Source: an uncultured Eubacterium sp. (GTDB lineage: Bacteria > Bacillota > Clostridia > Lachnospirales > Lachnospiraceae). From it: a stretch of 64,000 bases of DNA. Position numbers and translations under genes: made by a program. How positions within the stretch are numbered: position 1 is the stretch's first letter; each line of letters opens with the position of its first letter. The notes under the pieces are model-generated. The model did no database searches, was not told the DNA's origin, and was given only the letters and a program-made list of their open reading frames with translations. Of the stretch, positions 25,603 through 33,805 are shown in pieces. The stretch covers positions 1 to 64,000 of the forward strand of contig CAJUAU010000005.1 of the NCBI GenBank assembly GCA_910584645.1, given 5' to 3'.

Positions 25603-26736
25603 TTATTCTTTTGCTTCGCTTATTTCTATCTTCTCCCCATATTCATCACTTGTTGCTTTTACCGCCCTCCGATACGTCTTCTTACAACCTTTGGGAACCT
25701 GAAGCTTAATTCCCTTAAATGCAAAACTTGATTCTATTTTGGGTGGCTTTTTCCCTTTAAATACATAAGTAATATTTTCTATATAGGGACTCCAAAAACT
25801 TTCTATCTTTTTAACAGAGGCTGGGATGATAAACTTCTTTACAGTTTTTCCTGCAAAATTTGTCTTACTCAAACATGTTACTTTTTTAGGCACTGTAAAT
25901 GTGGTATTCCTAACCGAAGCGGCAACTAAACGCCCTGATTTTTTACTATAGACGCAATTCTCTGTGTCCGCATAATGCTTATTTTTTTTCGAGACATGGA
26001 AATTAACTACATTTCTAAAAAAAAGTGATTGAAAACCTATCTTATTCACGGAAGCGGGAATATAAAAATCAGTTGCTCCAGAACTATAGAAAATAGCTTT
26101 ATCTCCTATAGTTTTTACCCCTTTAGGAATATTCAATTTTTTCATAGGCAATACGGAACCATATGCCAATTTGCCATCCTTGGACAAGAGTACTCCATTC
26201 TCAACTTTATACTTTTTATTCTTTGGAGAGACTGAAAACTTGTTCCATTTTATCTCACACAAATAACATATAGTTTCCGTTAGTCTACTTGGAATATTTA
26301 TGCACTTTCCATCCTGCACGAGCCTAAAACAATTTGGTGTTATCTTGGTAATTGTAGATGGCAAAATTATCTGTTTAATATTGGCTACTTTTTTAATTGT
26401 TTTCTTTGGCCTACTTATCTCGTCATTTTCCGATCTATATATTCCAAAAATATTATGCGATTCAACAAAATCATCTTCTGGATCGTGTTTTGCGCCTAAT
26501 TTAATAACTTTTTTCCCGTTTATTCTGGATGGTATTTTAAGAATGCTTATCCCTTGATCTGAAACAGGTTCAATTAGTGTAATCCATATTTGATCAGAGG
26601 CATAATTGCAATAAGTATATTTAAATTTTCCAATAATTTCTTTGTGTTCCTCCTCTGTGTTAGCAGTGCTAATAGTATTCACATATAAAATGCACATGCA
26701 TAAAAAACATAATAAACCTAACTTTTTTAAACTCAT
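25603..26736 (-). CDS. Secreted leucine-rich-repeat (BspA-type) protein 2 (377 aa)
   Basis: The signal peptide covers about residues 1-25. The rest is built of irregular BspA/TpLRR-like repeats, seen as I-P-S/A-S-V-x-K-I and V-K-T-I-G-D-K-A-I-F steps, with interspersed N-K-K-Y-K-V-E-N-G-V-L-L-S modules typical of Lachnospiraceae surface LRR proteins. No sortase signal or membrane anchor is at the C-terminus. It is a full-length paralogue of the protein at 30466-31626 (shared V-V/I-K-L-G, SKKxGRLVAA and I-x-P-S/A-S-V blocks). AGGAGG sits upstream of the ATG. It probably binds a surface partner; target unknown. Confidence 0.82.
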   Translation of the reverse strand: MSLKKLGLLCFLCMCILYVNTISTANTEEEHKEIIGKFKYTYCNYASDQIWITLIEPVSDQGISILKIPSRINGKKVIKLGAKHDPEDDFVESHNIFGIYRSENDEISRPKKTIKKVANIKQIILPSTITKITPNCFRLVQDGKCINIPSRLTETICYLCEIKWNKFSVSPKNKKYKVENGVLLSKDGKLAYGSVLPMKKLNIPKGVKTIGDKAIFYSSGATDFYIPASVNKIGFQSLFFRNVVNFHVSKKNKHYADTENCVYSKKSGRLVAASVRNTTFTVPKKVTCLSKTNFAGKTVKKFIIPASVKKIESFWSPYIENITYVFKGKKPPKIESSFAFKGIKLQVPKGCKKTYRRAVKATSDEYGEKIEISEAKE

Positions 26737-26748
26737 AAAATTTGCCTC

Positions 26749-28830
26749 CTATTTCGATGATGAAGAATATGAATAACTGCTAACCCTGGATGCAGCATTC
26801 AAATCCATACTTGCAACATAATTATATAAATTATATATCTGATAATCAGTAGGTGCCTGTGGAAGTATCAAATCATATACACTCAGACTTTGCTTATTTA
26901 AGTATTTATTCATTATTTGTTTGGCAATCTTCTGGGCATCTAAATATCTATTATTGCATACTTCCGTACTATCCGCACGTTCTACACCATTTACCGTAGT
27001 TGAATGCGTTATCAATTTACCCTGGTATCTCACACTATGAGCATAGGTGTCTGTTGCTGCATGTATTGCCATTCCCCAAACAAATGCACGCCTAAAACCA
27101 ACTGTTTCTTTTTGAGCTTGCGCTTTGTCATTATTTATGTATCTAGCTTTTATCCTTTTTAGTTCTTCTTCCCATACATTATGGTTATCCATGTAGTTAA
27201 TATCACTCAACATATCAGTGGCGTTATTATAATTTGGATTTAAAGCTTTATATTGATTTCCTTTTCCACTACTAATTGCATCTCCCATTCGTGTAGCATA
27301 AATTACCGCTTTTATATAGTTTGTCTTTTTGTAATATCCATGCCACCATGGATTCAGAGACATACGCGCAAAGACTCTATGGTCATAATCACCATATCTA
27401 CTAGTATCGGGAAATCTGGCTCCATAGCGGACATTAAAATAATTTGCTGGAACCATTAATTCATGATTATCCTGATACCAGCACCCTTCCACGCACCCTG
27501 TATCTTCAAAGGTAGTAATCTTCTCCTTATTTTCTTCAATCCGTAAGTCTTTTTCATTTTTTTGCCTTGAATCAATATTCTTTTTAAACTCATCATAATG
27601 GCCCAGTGCATACTCAGCATCAACTAATCCACTTCCATATGATTCAGCTTCCCCATACAGATTCGCGCTCTCCTTTAACAGATCTCTAACAAAATCTGCT
27701 GATACACCTGGATCTCTTTCCCAGATCAAGGAAGCTACCGCTGCCACCTGTGGCGCTGCCAGGCTTGTTCCAGAAGAAACCATTTCTGTTCCCAGAAATC
27801 CTGTCGTACGTACTAACTCCCCCGGCGCAACAATCTCTATTTCTTCTCCCTTTGCACTATTTTCTGTCACCTCTCCCTGCTTATCTACAGAACCCACAGC
27901 TAATACTTCTTCGTATGCAGCAGGATATTGAACGCCTTTATCCCCTGTGTTTCCGGCAGCTGCCACAACCAATATTCCCTTCTCAGCGGCAGCCTCGACT
28001 GCTTCTTCCAAAGCTTCTGAGTATGTATTTAATCCGAAACTCATATTTATGATGTTCACTTTCTGTTCTATAGCCAGATAAATACCTTCGATTACACGGC
28101 TTAACGGCGCTTGGTTTGCATCATCCAGAACTCGGATAGAATAAATCTCCGCATTGGGATTGATTCCTGTTATTCCTTCTCCATTGTCCTGTGCAGCAAT
28201 TAATCCCGCGACACTGGAACCGTGCCCACTTCCATCCATAAATATTTTCGTCATTTCTTCTTCCCCAGGAACCAGACTTATAGAGTATGCCAGCGATATG
28301 TCATTTCCTGCATCTACTCCTGAATCAAGAAGAGCTATTTTGATTTTCTTTTTTAACTTATTCTTTTTGATTTTATCTGCATTTATCATCTGCACATTCC
28401 ACTCATGATCGGAACTATTTTTCTTATTCACCTTCTTCTGTTTTTTATGGGGTTTCTTTTCATTTAATATAACTTTATTCTTTTGGGCACTGCCCTCTAC
28501 AATGGCATCTTCCTCAATAAATTCTATGTTATCATCTACAGATAATTCTGCTGCCTCTGATTCCGATAGTTCCAAAGAAATCATGTTATTTTCTTCCAGC
28601 AAATCCTGCTTATTATCATTGATATTATCGCTCTCTGAATAATTTCTTTTAATTTTATTCAAGGGGGCTTCTGATTTGGTTCTTACGATATAATCCTGTT
28701 CTGCCAGAGGCTTCTTAGCACCTGCCTCCTTACAAAATCCTGTGTTAATGCCAAATCCAGAATAATACACCACCACCGCTGTCACCGTAAATGCAACACA
28801 TAATTTTTTTGCAATTTCCTTCATTTTCAT
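26749..28830 (-). CDS. Secreted subtilisin-like protease fused to a phospholipase C-like C-terminal domain
   Basis: The start at 28830 has AAGGAGGAG upstream and overlaps the ligase stop as ATGA (693 aa). A signal peptide (about 1-30) is followed by an inhibitor-like propeptide (about 45-115) and an S8 catalytic domain (about 140-410). The triad is Asp169 (ALLDSGVD), His203 (GSGHGSSVAG) and Ser356 (SGTSLAAPQV), with the oxyanion Asn in AAGNTGD. After a charged linker, residues about 445-693 form a second domain with WHGYYKKTNY and GMAIHAATDTYAHS (His590, Asp594, His598), resembling zinc-dependent phospholipase C or related all-helical enzymes. That second assignment is tentative. It likely acts outside the cell. 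Confidence 0.85.
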   Translation of the reverse strand: MKMKEIAKKLCVAFTVTAVVVYYSGFGINTGFCKEAGAKKPLAEQDYIVRTKSEAPLNKIKRNYSESDNINDNKQDLLEENNMISLELSESEAAELSVDDNIEFIEEDAIVEGSAQKNKVILNEKKPHKKQKKVNKKNSSDHEWNVQMINADKIKKNKLKKKIKIALLDSGVDAGNDISLAYSISLVPGEEEMTKIFMDGSGHGSSVAGLIAAQDNGEGITGINPNAEIYSIRVLDDANQAPLSRVIEGIYLAIEQKVNIINMSFGLNTYSEALEEAVEAAAEKGILVVAAAGNTGDKGVQYPAAYEEVLAVGSVDKQGEVTENSAKGEEIEIVAPGELVRTTGFLGTEMVSSGTSLAAPQVAAVASLIWERDPGVSADFVRDLLKESANLYGEAESYGSGLVDAEYALGHYDEFKKNIDSRQKNEKDLRIEENKEKITTFEDTGCVEGCWYQDNHELMVPANYFNVRYGARFPDTSRYGDYDHRVFARMSLNPWWHGYYKKTNYIKAVIYATRMGDAISSGKGNQYKALNPNYNNATDMLSDINYMDNHNVWEEELKRIKARYINNDKAQAQKETVGFRRAFVWGMAIHAATDTYAHSVRYQGKLITHSTTVNGVERADSTEVCNNRYLDAQKIAKQIMNKYLNKQSLSVYDLILPQAPTDYQIYNLYNYVASMDLNAASRVSSYSYSSSSK

Positions 28831-30020
28831 AATATCTCCTCCTTTACATTTGAAACAAACCACGCTAATTTACCTGTTTTTTCACTTGGATATAAATTAT
28901 CAACAAAGAAAAAATGAAACCTGCTTCTTTCCTGATATTTTTCATAATTTTGTAAAAATAACTGCTGAATCATATCCGTTTCTTCTTCTGAATCTGCGAC
29001 AAGATATACATCAAACTCATGATAATCCTTTTGTACAATTTGAAATTGAATTACTGCCTGCTCAAGCGCTAAATTGATTTTGTCAATCACACTGCAAAAC
29101 AGATCACTATGGCATTTCGTTCCATCCTTGTTGTAGATCCAGTCGTTTTCTCTTGCCATGTTCAGTTCTATTAATGGTTTCTGACTTCCACAATTACAAT
29201 TGTGATTGTAGATTATTTTGCCTTTATCCCCTATCTTGTAACGGATAAAAGGCATTACCCTGTTATGTAACGAAGTAATACACAGATCATCTTCATTTTC
29301 TCCTACCGTTTCAACATACACGTTTTCTGTCATCACATGTAAACCACCACAAGGGCATTCATATGCGATACAATTTGCCTCATAACAGCCATACTGATCT
29401 GCCACCTTGCACCCAAAAAAATCTGCAATTAAAGATTTTGCTCCACCGATGGCCCGTTCCCCTGTAAGTTCAATGTACTTTAAATCTGGCAATGGCGAAA
29501 GATCATGTGCTTTTAATACATTTATAAAGAGCAGTATGATGGACGGCTGTACTATCATCCACTTGGGATTAAAATCCAGCATTTTATTATATATCTCTAA
29601 TACTTTACTCTCTGACAGATTCATTTTATTGAAACCTAGTCCATATTTCGTCTCTTCAATCTGAAGATCTTCTCCCTCTAAGATTTTAGTTGTAAAAAAA
29701 TAACACCTCTTATCTTTTGGCAATATCCCATAATATCTTTTCCTCTTGTTCCATAACGGCAACAATGATCTTATATTCTGATCTTTTTTCCAAAGTATGT
29801 CCAGACAGTCCCCAGTGGAACCGGATGTCATAACATGTTCCAGTCTGTCCGCCAAAAGATCCATCATATATTCTGGTGAAAAAATGGAGTCGATATTTCG
29901 CCGGACCATATTCTTATCAACAATCGGATAATCTTCCCACAACATTATTTCCTTATCAGCCAGGTCTTTATAAAATGGCACTTGTCCATAGGCATATTCA
30001 GCAATCCTTTCTTTTGTCAT
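28827..30020 (-). CDS. PaaK/CapK-like adenylate-forming ligase (397 aa)
   Basis: Related to phenylacetate-CoA ligase: it activates a carboxylic acid as acyl-AMP and passes it to a thiol. Visible motifs are the nucleotide loop TSGSTG (65-70), the ADQYGCYE segment (about 215) and RYKIGDKG (about 265). A pair of Cys motifs (CPCGG and NCNCGS) may bind zinc as in CapK-like proteins. The C-terminal swinging domain is present. No signal peptide. AGGAG precedes the ATG. It lies 48 bp after the acyl carrier protein gene and overlaps the subtilase gene by 4 bases, so ACP loading is the likely role; the acid is not predictable. Confidence 0.85.
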   Translation of the reverse strand: MTKERIAEYAYGQVPFYKDLADKEIMLWEDYPIVDKNMVRRNIDSIFSPEYMMDLLADRLEHVMTSGSTGDCLDILWKKDQNIRSLLPLWNKRKRYYGILPKDKRCYFFTTKILEGEDLQIEETKYGLGFNKMNLSESKVLEIYNKMLDFNPKWMIVQPSIILLFINVLKAHDLSPLPDLKYIELTGERAIGGAKSLIADFFGCKVADQYGCYEANCIAYECPCGGLHVMTENVYVETVGENEDDLCITSLHNRVMPFIRYKIGDKGKIIYNHNCNCGSQKPLIELNMARENDWIYNKDGTKCHSDLFCSVIDKINLALEQAVIQFQIVQKDYHEFDVYLVADSEEETDMIQQLFLQNYEKYQERSRFHFFFVDNLYPSEKTGKLAWFVSNVKEEIL

Positions 30021-30068
30021 AATATATTTCTCCTAACACATTTTTATAGAGCGCTTATTATCCTATAT

Positions 30069-30347
30069 CTACCGCCCATCCTGAATCTTCCCTAATATAT
30101 AATCCACAAACTTTCCAATAGCATCTAAATTGTCTATTAAACCTGACATATCTTCGGTTAATTCCACGTCATATTTCTCTTCAAAAGAAATCAACAGATC
30201 TACCAGGGAAACTGAATCATATTTTAAATCTCCAAAAAGGTCTAGGTCCTTTATCATATCTTCTGTATAGTTGGACCGAGATTCCTCACTAAGCTCAAAA
30301 ATCGTATCTATAAGTTCTTTTTCTAACTGAATAGACTCCTTATTCAT
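30069..30347 (-). CDS. Acyl carrier protein (92 aa)
   Basis: I take the ATG at 30347, with GGGAGG 9 bases upstream; the longer frame has no ribosome site. The protein is small, acidic and helical, with the phosphopantetheine site at Ser45 in KYDSVSLVD. That is the D-S-V/L motif of stand-alone carrier proteins, followed by an FEEKYDVEL helix. It sits immediately before the PaaK-like ligase gene. This is not the fatty-acid synthesis acpP context, since no fab genes are near, so a dedicated pathway carrier is more likely. Confidence 0.9.
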   Translation of the reverse strand: MNKESIQLEKELIDTIFELSEESRSNYTEDMIKDLDLFGDLKYDSVSLVDLLISFEEKYDVELTEDMSGLIDNLDAIGKFVDYILGKIQDGR

Positions 30348-30352
30348 GATGG

Positions 30353-30445
30353 TTACCTCCCAACCAATTCCTTCACCTGCGTTTTCTCTACTGCTTCCCC
30401 TTTTAGCCATCCTTCAATTTTTCCTTCTGGCAGATTTTCTTTTAC
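30353..30445 (-). pseudogene. Possible 3' remnant of a lost gene upstream of the ACP gene
   Basis: An open stretch of 30 codons reads like a protein C-terminus (VKENLPEGKIEGWLKG, later KELVGR) and ends in TAA. It stops 5 bases before the ACP ATG, within its ribosome site. An in-frame TAG lies just upstream and no start is present. This is what would be left if the 5' part of a coupled upstream gene had been replaced by the LRR gene segment. Identity unknown. Confidence 0.35.
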
Positions 30446-30465
30446 CTATGCCACTGCCTTAAACT

Positions 30466-31626
30466 TTAAGGAAGCTTATCTTGTTCCATTATATTCAATT
30501 GAATATTCTGCGTTTGTACAGCTTTCCACTTCTTTAAGTAGGTCTCCCTACAGTTTTTTGGTACATATATTTTACTTTTTTCAAAACCGCAACATCCAGG
30601 CAAATCTAACATCTTGGGCGGCATAATGCCTTTAAATTCATAAATCAAAGGCTCCTGTTCAAGGAATACATAAGGGAAGGCAACGCCTGTAACACTGCTG
30701 GGAACAATTACTTTCTTTATACGGACATCAAGTCCAAGTACCCCTGTATGATTTACCGTTTTAACTGCCCCAGGTATATCCAGCACACCGCCTTTAATAT
30801 AAGCTGCCACCAGACGCCCTGTCTTTTTACTGTAAAGGGAACCGTTATTAACAGCATAACGCTTGTTTTTTGAAGAAACTTTAATGGCAACAGGCTTCTT
30901 TGTTGACAATGCATTCTCTTTGATTTTTGTTACGCTTTTAGGAATAACTATTATGGAGGTCCCATTATAATCTCCTCCATTGGTAATCGTTTTCACACTC
31001 TCCGGAATATCTATTTTCTTTTTCCTCTGCACAAATCCATATAATTTCTTTCCATTTCTGGATAATAAGCACCCGTTACTTATTTTGTATTTTTTATTCT
31101 TGGAACTTACAGTTATCTTTTTCCACTTGATTTTCGTAAATCCATATCCCTCTTCATCCAATCCACGCACAATTCCTTTCGGAATATTGATTATTTTACC
31201 ATCCGGTACATCTGAAAAGCAATTTAATGCTATGCTGTCTACCGTGGAAGGAATCTGAATTTTTTTAATCTTTTTTACCAGTTCCTGCACATCTTCCGGA
31301 ACCAAAGTGCCATCGCCTTCAGAAGAATCTTCCACCCCAAAAATATTAGGATTTGGTTCTTTGGTATTTATGTCACCAATAAAAAATATGGCGCCTGTAC
31401 TTCCTAGTTTTACAACCCCCTTACCGCCAAGCTTTTTCGGAATATTCAAAGTGGAAATTCCTTTGTTGGAAATTGGTGTGATTTTTGTGATCCAGGTTCC
31501 CTTTTTTTGAACTTTGTACTCGTATAAAAACCCCCCTCTTACACAGGACTTTTCTTTTGCTCCTGCAAAGTTAAAATTCAACAAAGCCAAAAAAACCAAA
31601 GAAAATAGAAACAAAAACTTCTTCAT
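30466..31626 (-). CDS. Secreted leucine-rich-repeat (BspA-type) protein 1 (386 aa)
   Basis: The start at 31626 has AAAGGAG upstream. The signal peptide is about residues 1-23 (KKFLFLFSLVFLALLNFNF, then AGA). The body consists of irregular BspA-like LRRs with I-P-S-T-V-x-S-I, I-P-x-S-V-K-T-I and I-V-P-S-S-V steps and NKKYKISNGCLLS modules. The C-terminal region has a conserved YEFKG..PPK block and an IYVPKNCRETYLKKW segment, matching its paralogue at 25603-26736. No anchor is seen. It lies between agrB and the ACP gene, where it appears to have split an older agrB-ACP junction. Confidence 0.82.
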   Translation of the reverse strand: MKKFLFLFSLVFLALLNFNFAGAKEKSCVRGGFLYEYKVQKKGTWITKITPISNKGISTLNIPKKLGGKGVVKLGSTGAIFFIGDINTKEPNPNIFGVEDSSEGDGTLVPEDVQELVKKIKKIQIPSTVDSIALNCFSDVPDGKIINIPKGIVRGLDEEGYGFTKIKWKKITVSSKNKKYKISNGCLLSRNGKKLYGFVQRKKKIDIPESVKTITNGGDYNGTSIIVIPKSVTKIKENALSTKKPVAIKVSSKNKRYAVNNGSLYSKKTGRLVAAYIKGGVLDIPGAVKTVNHTGVLGLDVRIKKVIVPSSVTGVAFPYVFLEQEPLIYEFKGIMPPKMLDLPGCCGFEKSKIYVPKNCRETYLKKWKAVQTQNIQLNIMEQDKLP

Positions 31627-31667
31627 ATTGCCAACTCCTTTATGCAATCGTTATTTAATTTCTACCA

Positions 31668-31700
31668 CTATGATATATCCTCAGTATACTCTTTATTCAT
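31668..31700 (-). pseudogene. Fossil or duplicate of the ACP gene start at the end of agrB
   Basis: The last codons of agrB contain the same 20 bases as the ACP ribosome site and start region (AGGTAACCATCATGAATAA, shared with 30339-30359). From this ATG the frame reads MNKEYTEDIS and stops. ACP starts MNKES and contains NYTEDM further in. This suggests a former agrB-ACP overlap now interrupted. The match is short, so this is a hypothesis. Confidence 0.35.
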
Positions 31701-32277
31701 GATGGTTACCTCTCCTGTTCACCCCCACTCCGATCCACATGACCACCAGCATCATTCCCATACCCAGCACGATACATTTGGCCGCTCCCGCAGCTCCCAG
31801 CAGCCGAAACAGCACAAAAAGGGCGGTCTCTGCCCCGTATACACCAAAGGCCAGTTTTCTATATTTAATGATCTCATACTCCTCCAGAGGTTTGTTTTCA
31901 TGTTCCACCGGAGCAAATTTCCACAGGCTCAGCCCCGTTATGATCAGAAGAAGAATCTGAACCCATAACAAACCAGGAGAAAATTTGTATAACAGTAGTA
32001 TTCCCAGGAACAACAGCCAGGTCTTAACCGCACACTGCATCGGTGTCCTTGCATGGTAGCCGCCGGCATAGATACGAAGGGGCATAAATGCTATAAGGAT
32101 CAACGTTCCCTGCCAGAGCAGGTTCATAAACAGCCCTGTAAGCAGCATAAGGATGATCTCTATCATGGTGCGGAGCCCCTGAAGGATACCAAAGGACACC
32201 AGCGGTGCATCTTCTTTGGGAAATGCCTGGCTGGCAAGCATCCAGCTCACCAGCCATCCAGCAAACTTTTCCAGCAC
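31693..32277 (-). CDS. agrB: AgrB-type membrane endopeptidase (194 aa)
   Basis: Processes the AgrD propeptide, cutting its C-terminal part and forming the thiolactone ring. The catalytic pair is visible as His75 and Cys82 in AGGYHARTPMQC, at the same spacing as in Staphylococcus AgrB (His77, Cys84). About five or six membrane helices surround it. Length is normal for the family. It starts 3 bp after the agrD stop, so the two are translationally coupled. Its 3' end overlaps sequence that looks like a copy of the ACP gene start. Confidence 0.95.
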   Translation of the reverse strand: MLEKFAGWLVSWMLASQAFPKEDAPLVSFGILQGLRTMIEIILMLLTGLFMNLLWQGTLILIAFMPLRIYAGGYHARTPMQCAVKTWLLFLGILLLYKFSPGLLWVQILLLIITGLSLWKFAPVEHENKPLEEYEIIKYRKLAFGVYGAETALFVLFRLLGAAGAAKCIVLGMGMMLVVMWIGVGVNRRGNHHE

Positions 32278-32280
32278 CGC

Positions 32281-32424
32281 CTATCTCCTGCGGAGCCGCT
32301 CTGCCCCTTTCGGCAGTTCCGGCTGATGCATAAATAGCTGACAAGCAGAATTAACTGCGCCTGAGGTGACTTTCATCGAAAGTCCTGCCACCTTTACTGC
32401 CAGCTTTTTCTTTGCGTTTTTCAT
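32281..32424 (-). CDS. agrD: AgrD-type cyclic peptide precursor (47 aa)
   Basis: This short gene has a strong AGGAGG ribosome site 7-8 bases before the ATG. A basic, amphipathic leader (MKNAKKKLAVKVAGLSMKV) is followed by a core NSACQLFM and a C-terminal recognition part HQPELPKGAERLRRR. The Cys, a short hydrophobic run and the QPxxP motif match clostridial AgrD proteins such as that of C. perfringens. By analogy, the predicted signal is a thiolactone between the Cys and the Met four residues later (ring CQLFM), with a short tail. Ring boundaries are inference. Confidence 0.92.
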   Translation of the reverse strand: MKNAKKKLAVKVAGLSMKVTSGAVNSACQLFMHQPELPKGAERLRRR

Positions 32425-32438
32425 ATGTCCTTCCTCCT

Positions 32439-32478
32439 AAAAAAAGATGTGATATAAACTAATTATATCACATCTTTT
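32439..32478 (-). terminator. Terminator-like hairpin overlapping the agrD -10 box
   Basis: On the minus strand a perfect 16-bp stem (AAAAGATGTGATATAA at 32463-32478, pairing with 32442-32457) with a 5-base loop is followed by seven T's (32439-32445), then the agrD ribosome site. TATAAT (32462-32467) lies in the 5' arm. Transcripts started there lack the 5' arm and cannot form the hairpin; transcripts reading through from agrAC can. Confidence 0.7.
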
Positions 32479-32500
32479 CGCGGTTTTGGGCGCTTTGGCG

Positions 32501-32530
32501 TGAACGACACAAACTTGCGACAAACGACAC
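32501..32530 (-). promoter_or_regulatory. LytTR-type activator boxes upstream of agrD
   Basis: The minus strand carries two GTGTCGTT repeats (32523-32530 and 32503-32510), 20 bases apart, with TTTGTCGCAA between them. LytTR regulators bind direct repeats about two helical turns apart, upstream of promoters with poor -35 boxes. The agrD promoter has TATAAT but no -35 match, which fits activation by the AgrA-like protein. Confidence 0.65.
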
Positions 32531-32536
32531 TAACAC

Positions 32537-33805
32537 CTACAGAAAAAGGCATATTTTCACTTCAAAAATTTCGTTTTTTGTGTTGATCTCTACGGTCCCT
32601 TTGTACTTTTTAACGATCTTTCCCACCTTCCGTAATCCATAACCATGACAGCTTTTATCTTTTTTCGTAGTGCGGAAATTTTCTCCAGTTCTCTCCCTCT
32701 TCCCCTTATATGGGTTTCTGATCCAGATAAATATCCGTTCTCCCTTACTTTTGTAGCGGACACCGAGCTCAATCCTCTTATCCCTGATATCACGGACTGC
32801 CTCCATACTGTTATCCATCAGATTTGCCAGGATCAGATTCATATCATAGGCCGACAGTTCCAGCTCCTCCGGAACCTTAAGCTTCATCTCCACTGTTATA
32901 TCGGCAGCCGCTGCCTCCTGGAGCTTATAATTCAATATTCCATCCAGCACAGGATTCCCTGTATCCGCATATTTCTGACTCTGCAGGATATTTTCCTGGA
33001 TCTCTCCCAGATAGGCAGCAAGACGTTCCGTCTCATGCTGTTCATTCATATAGGAGATCATGGAAATATGCCTGATAAAATCATGTCTCTGTTCCCTTAT
33101 CTGCTCCACCACCTGATTCATCAGCTCCAGCTGGTTTTTCTGATACTGGTTCTGAAGTTCCAGCGTATCCTTTTCCACCTGCAGCCGGAAGCTGTGAAGC
33201 TGTCTGTCATACAGGTAAATGACAAAGATGTTGATAGCAAAGAGCACAACGGCGCAGGCTCCCACTGACTGAAGCCTTAGTCCTGGCTGCTGACAAAATA
33301 AGACAAAAAGATAGACCGATGAAATCGGCAGTGCCACAGAAATGATCCAATAGGAAACTGGTACATCCTCCCCCGCCCGGATATTTTTGAGGTTTCGGAT
33401 AAAAAGCACGATCAAGTACATCACCACTGGAAGACATATCGTTCCAAATACTGAAAAATACTCCGAGGACGAAAAGATATCCAGATTAATATAGCCGGAT
33501 AGGAGCGCTACAACGCACTCTGCCAGAGTAAAAACCACAAAAACAAAAACCCCTGATAAAATCCTTTTTTTCCAGCTCTCTTTATAGAGCATAGTGATGG
33601 ACAGCTCACCGCCAAAAGAAAAGATCAGGTTTACCATAGGTATACCCAGAACCAGATTGGGAAGTGTCAGCATAAGATACAGCCCTGCATAGGAACACAG
33701 CACGCCTTTCCCTCCAAGCCGGCATTTTTTAAGAAAACACTGCATGAGCAGATACACTTCATAAGTCTGAAAAGCAGAGGAGATCAGGAAGATCATCGTG
33801 GACAT
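32537..33805 (-). CDS. agrC: AgrC-type sensor histidine kinase (422 aa)
   Basis: Six or seven membrane helices (residues about 5-200) form the peptide-sensing part. A dimerisation helix carries the phospho-acceptor His241 (in EQRHDFIRH), and a GHKL ATPase has the N box LANLMDNSMEAV (about 326-337) and G box HGYGLRKVGKIVKKYKG. This is the HPK10-type arrangement paired with LytTR regulators. The ATG follows the agrA stop directly, with GGAGG inside the end of agrA. Gene order agrA-agrC-agrD-agrB differs from the staphylococcal agrBDCA. Confidence 0.93.
   Translation of the reverse strand: MSTMIFLISSAFQTYEVYLLMQCFLKKCRLGGKGVLCSYAGLYLMLTLPNLVLGIPMVNLIFSFGGELSITMLYKESWKKRILSGVFVFVVFTLAECVVALLSGYINLDIFSSSEYFSVFGTICLPVVMYLIVLFIRNLKNIRAGEDVPVSYWIISVALPISSVYLFVLFCQQPGLRLQSVGACAVVLFAINIFVIYLYDRQLHSFRLQVEKDTLELQNQYQKNQLELMNQVVEQIREQRHDFIRHISMISYMNEQHETERLAAYLGEIQENILQSQKYADTGNPVLDGILNYKLQEAAAADITVEMKLKVPEELELSAYDMNLILANLMDNSMEAVRDIRDKRIELGVRYKSKGERIFIWIRNPYKGKRERTGENFRTTKKDKSCHGYGLRKVGKIVKKYKGTVEINTKNEIFEVKICLFL

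Noticed and set aside
30348..30410. Longer ACP start at 30410
   Set aside because: It has no ribosome site, and the added residues are not like a carrier protein; GGGAGG fits the ATG at 30347.
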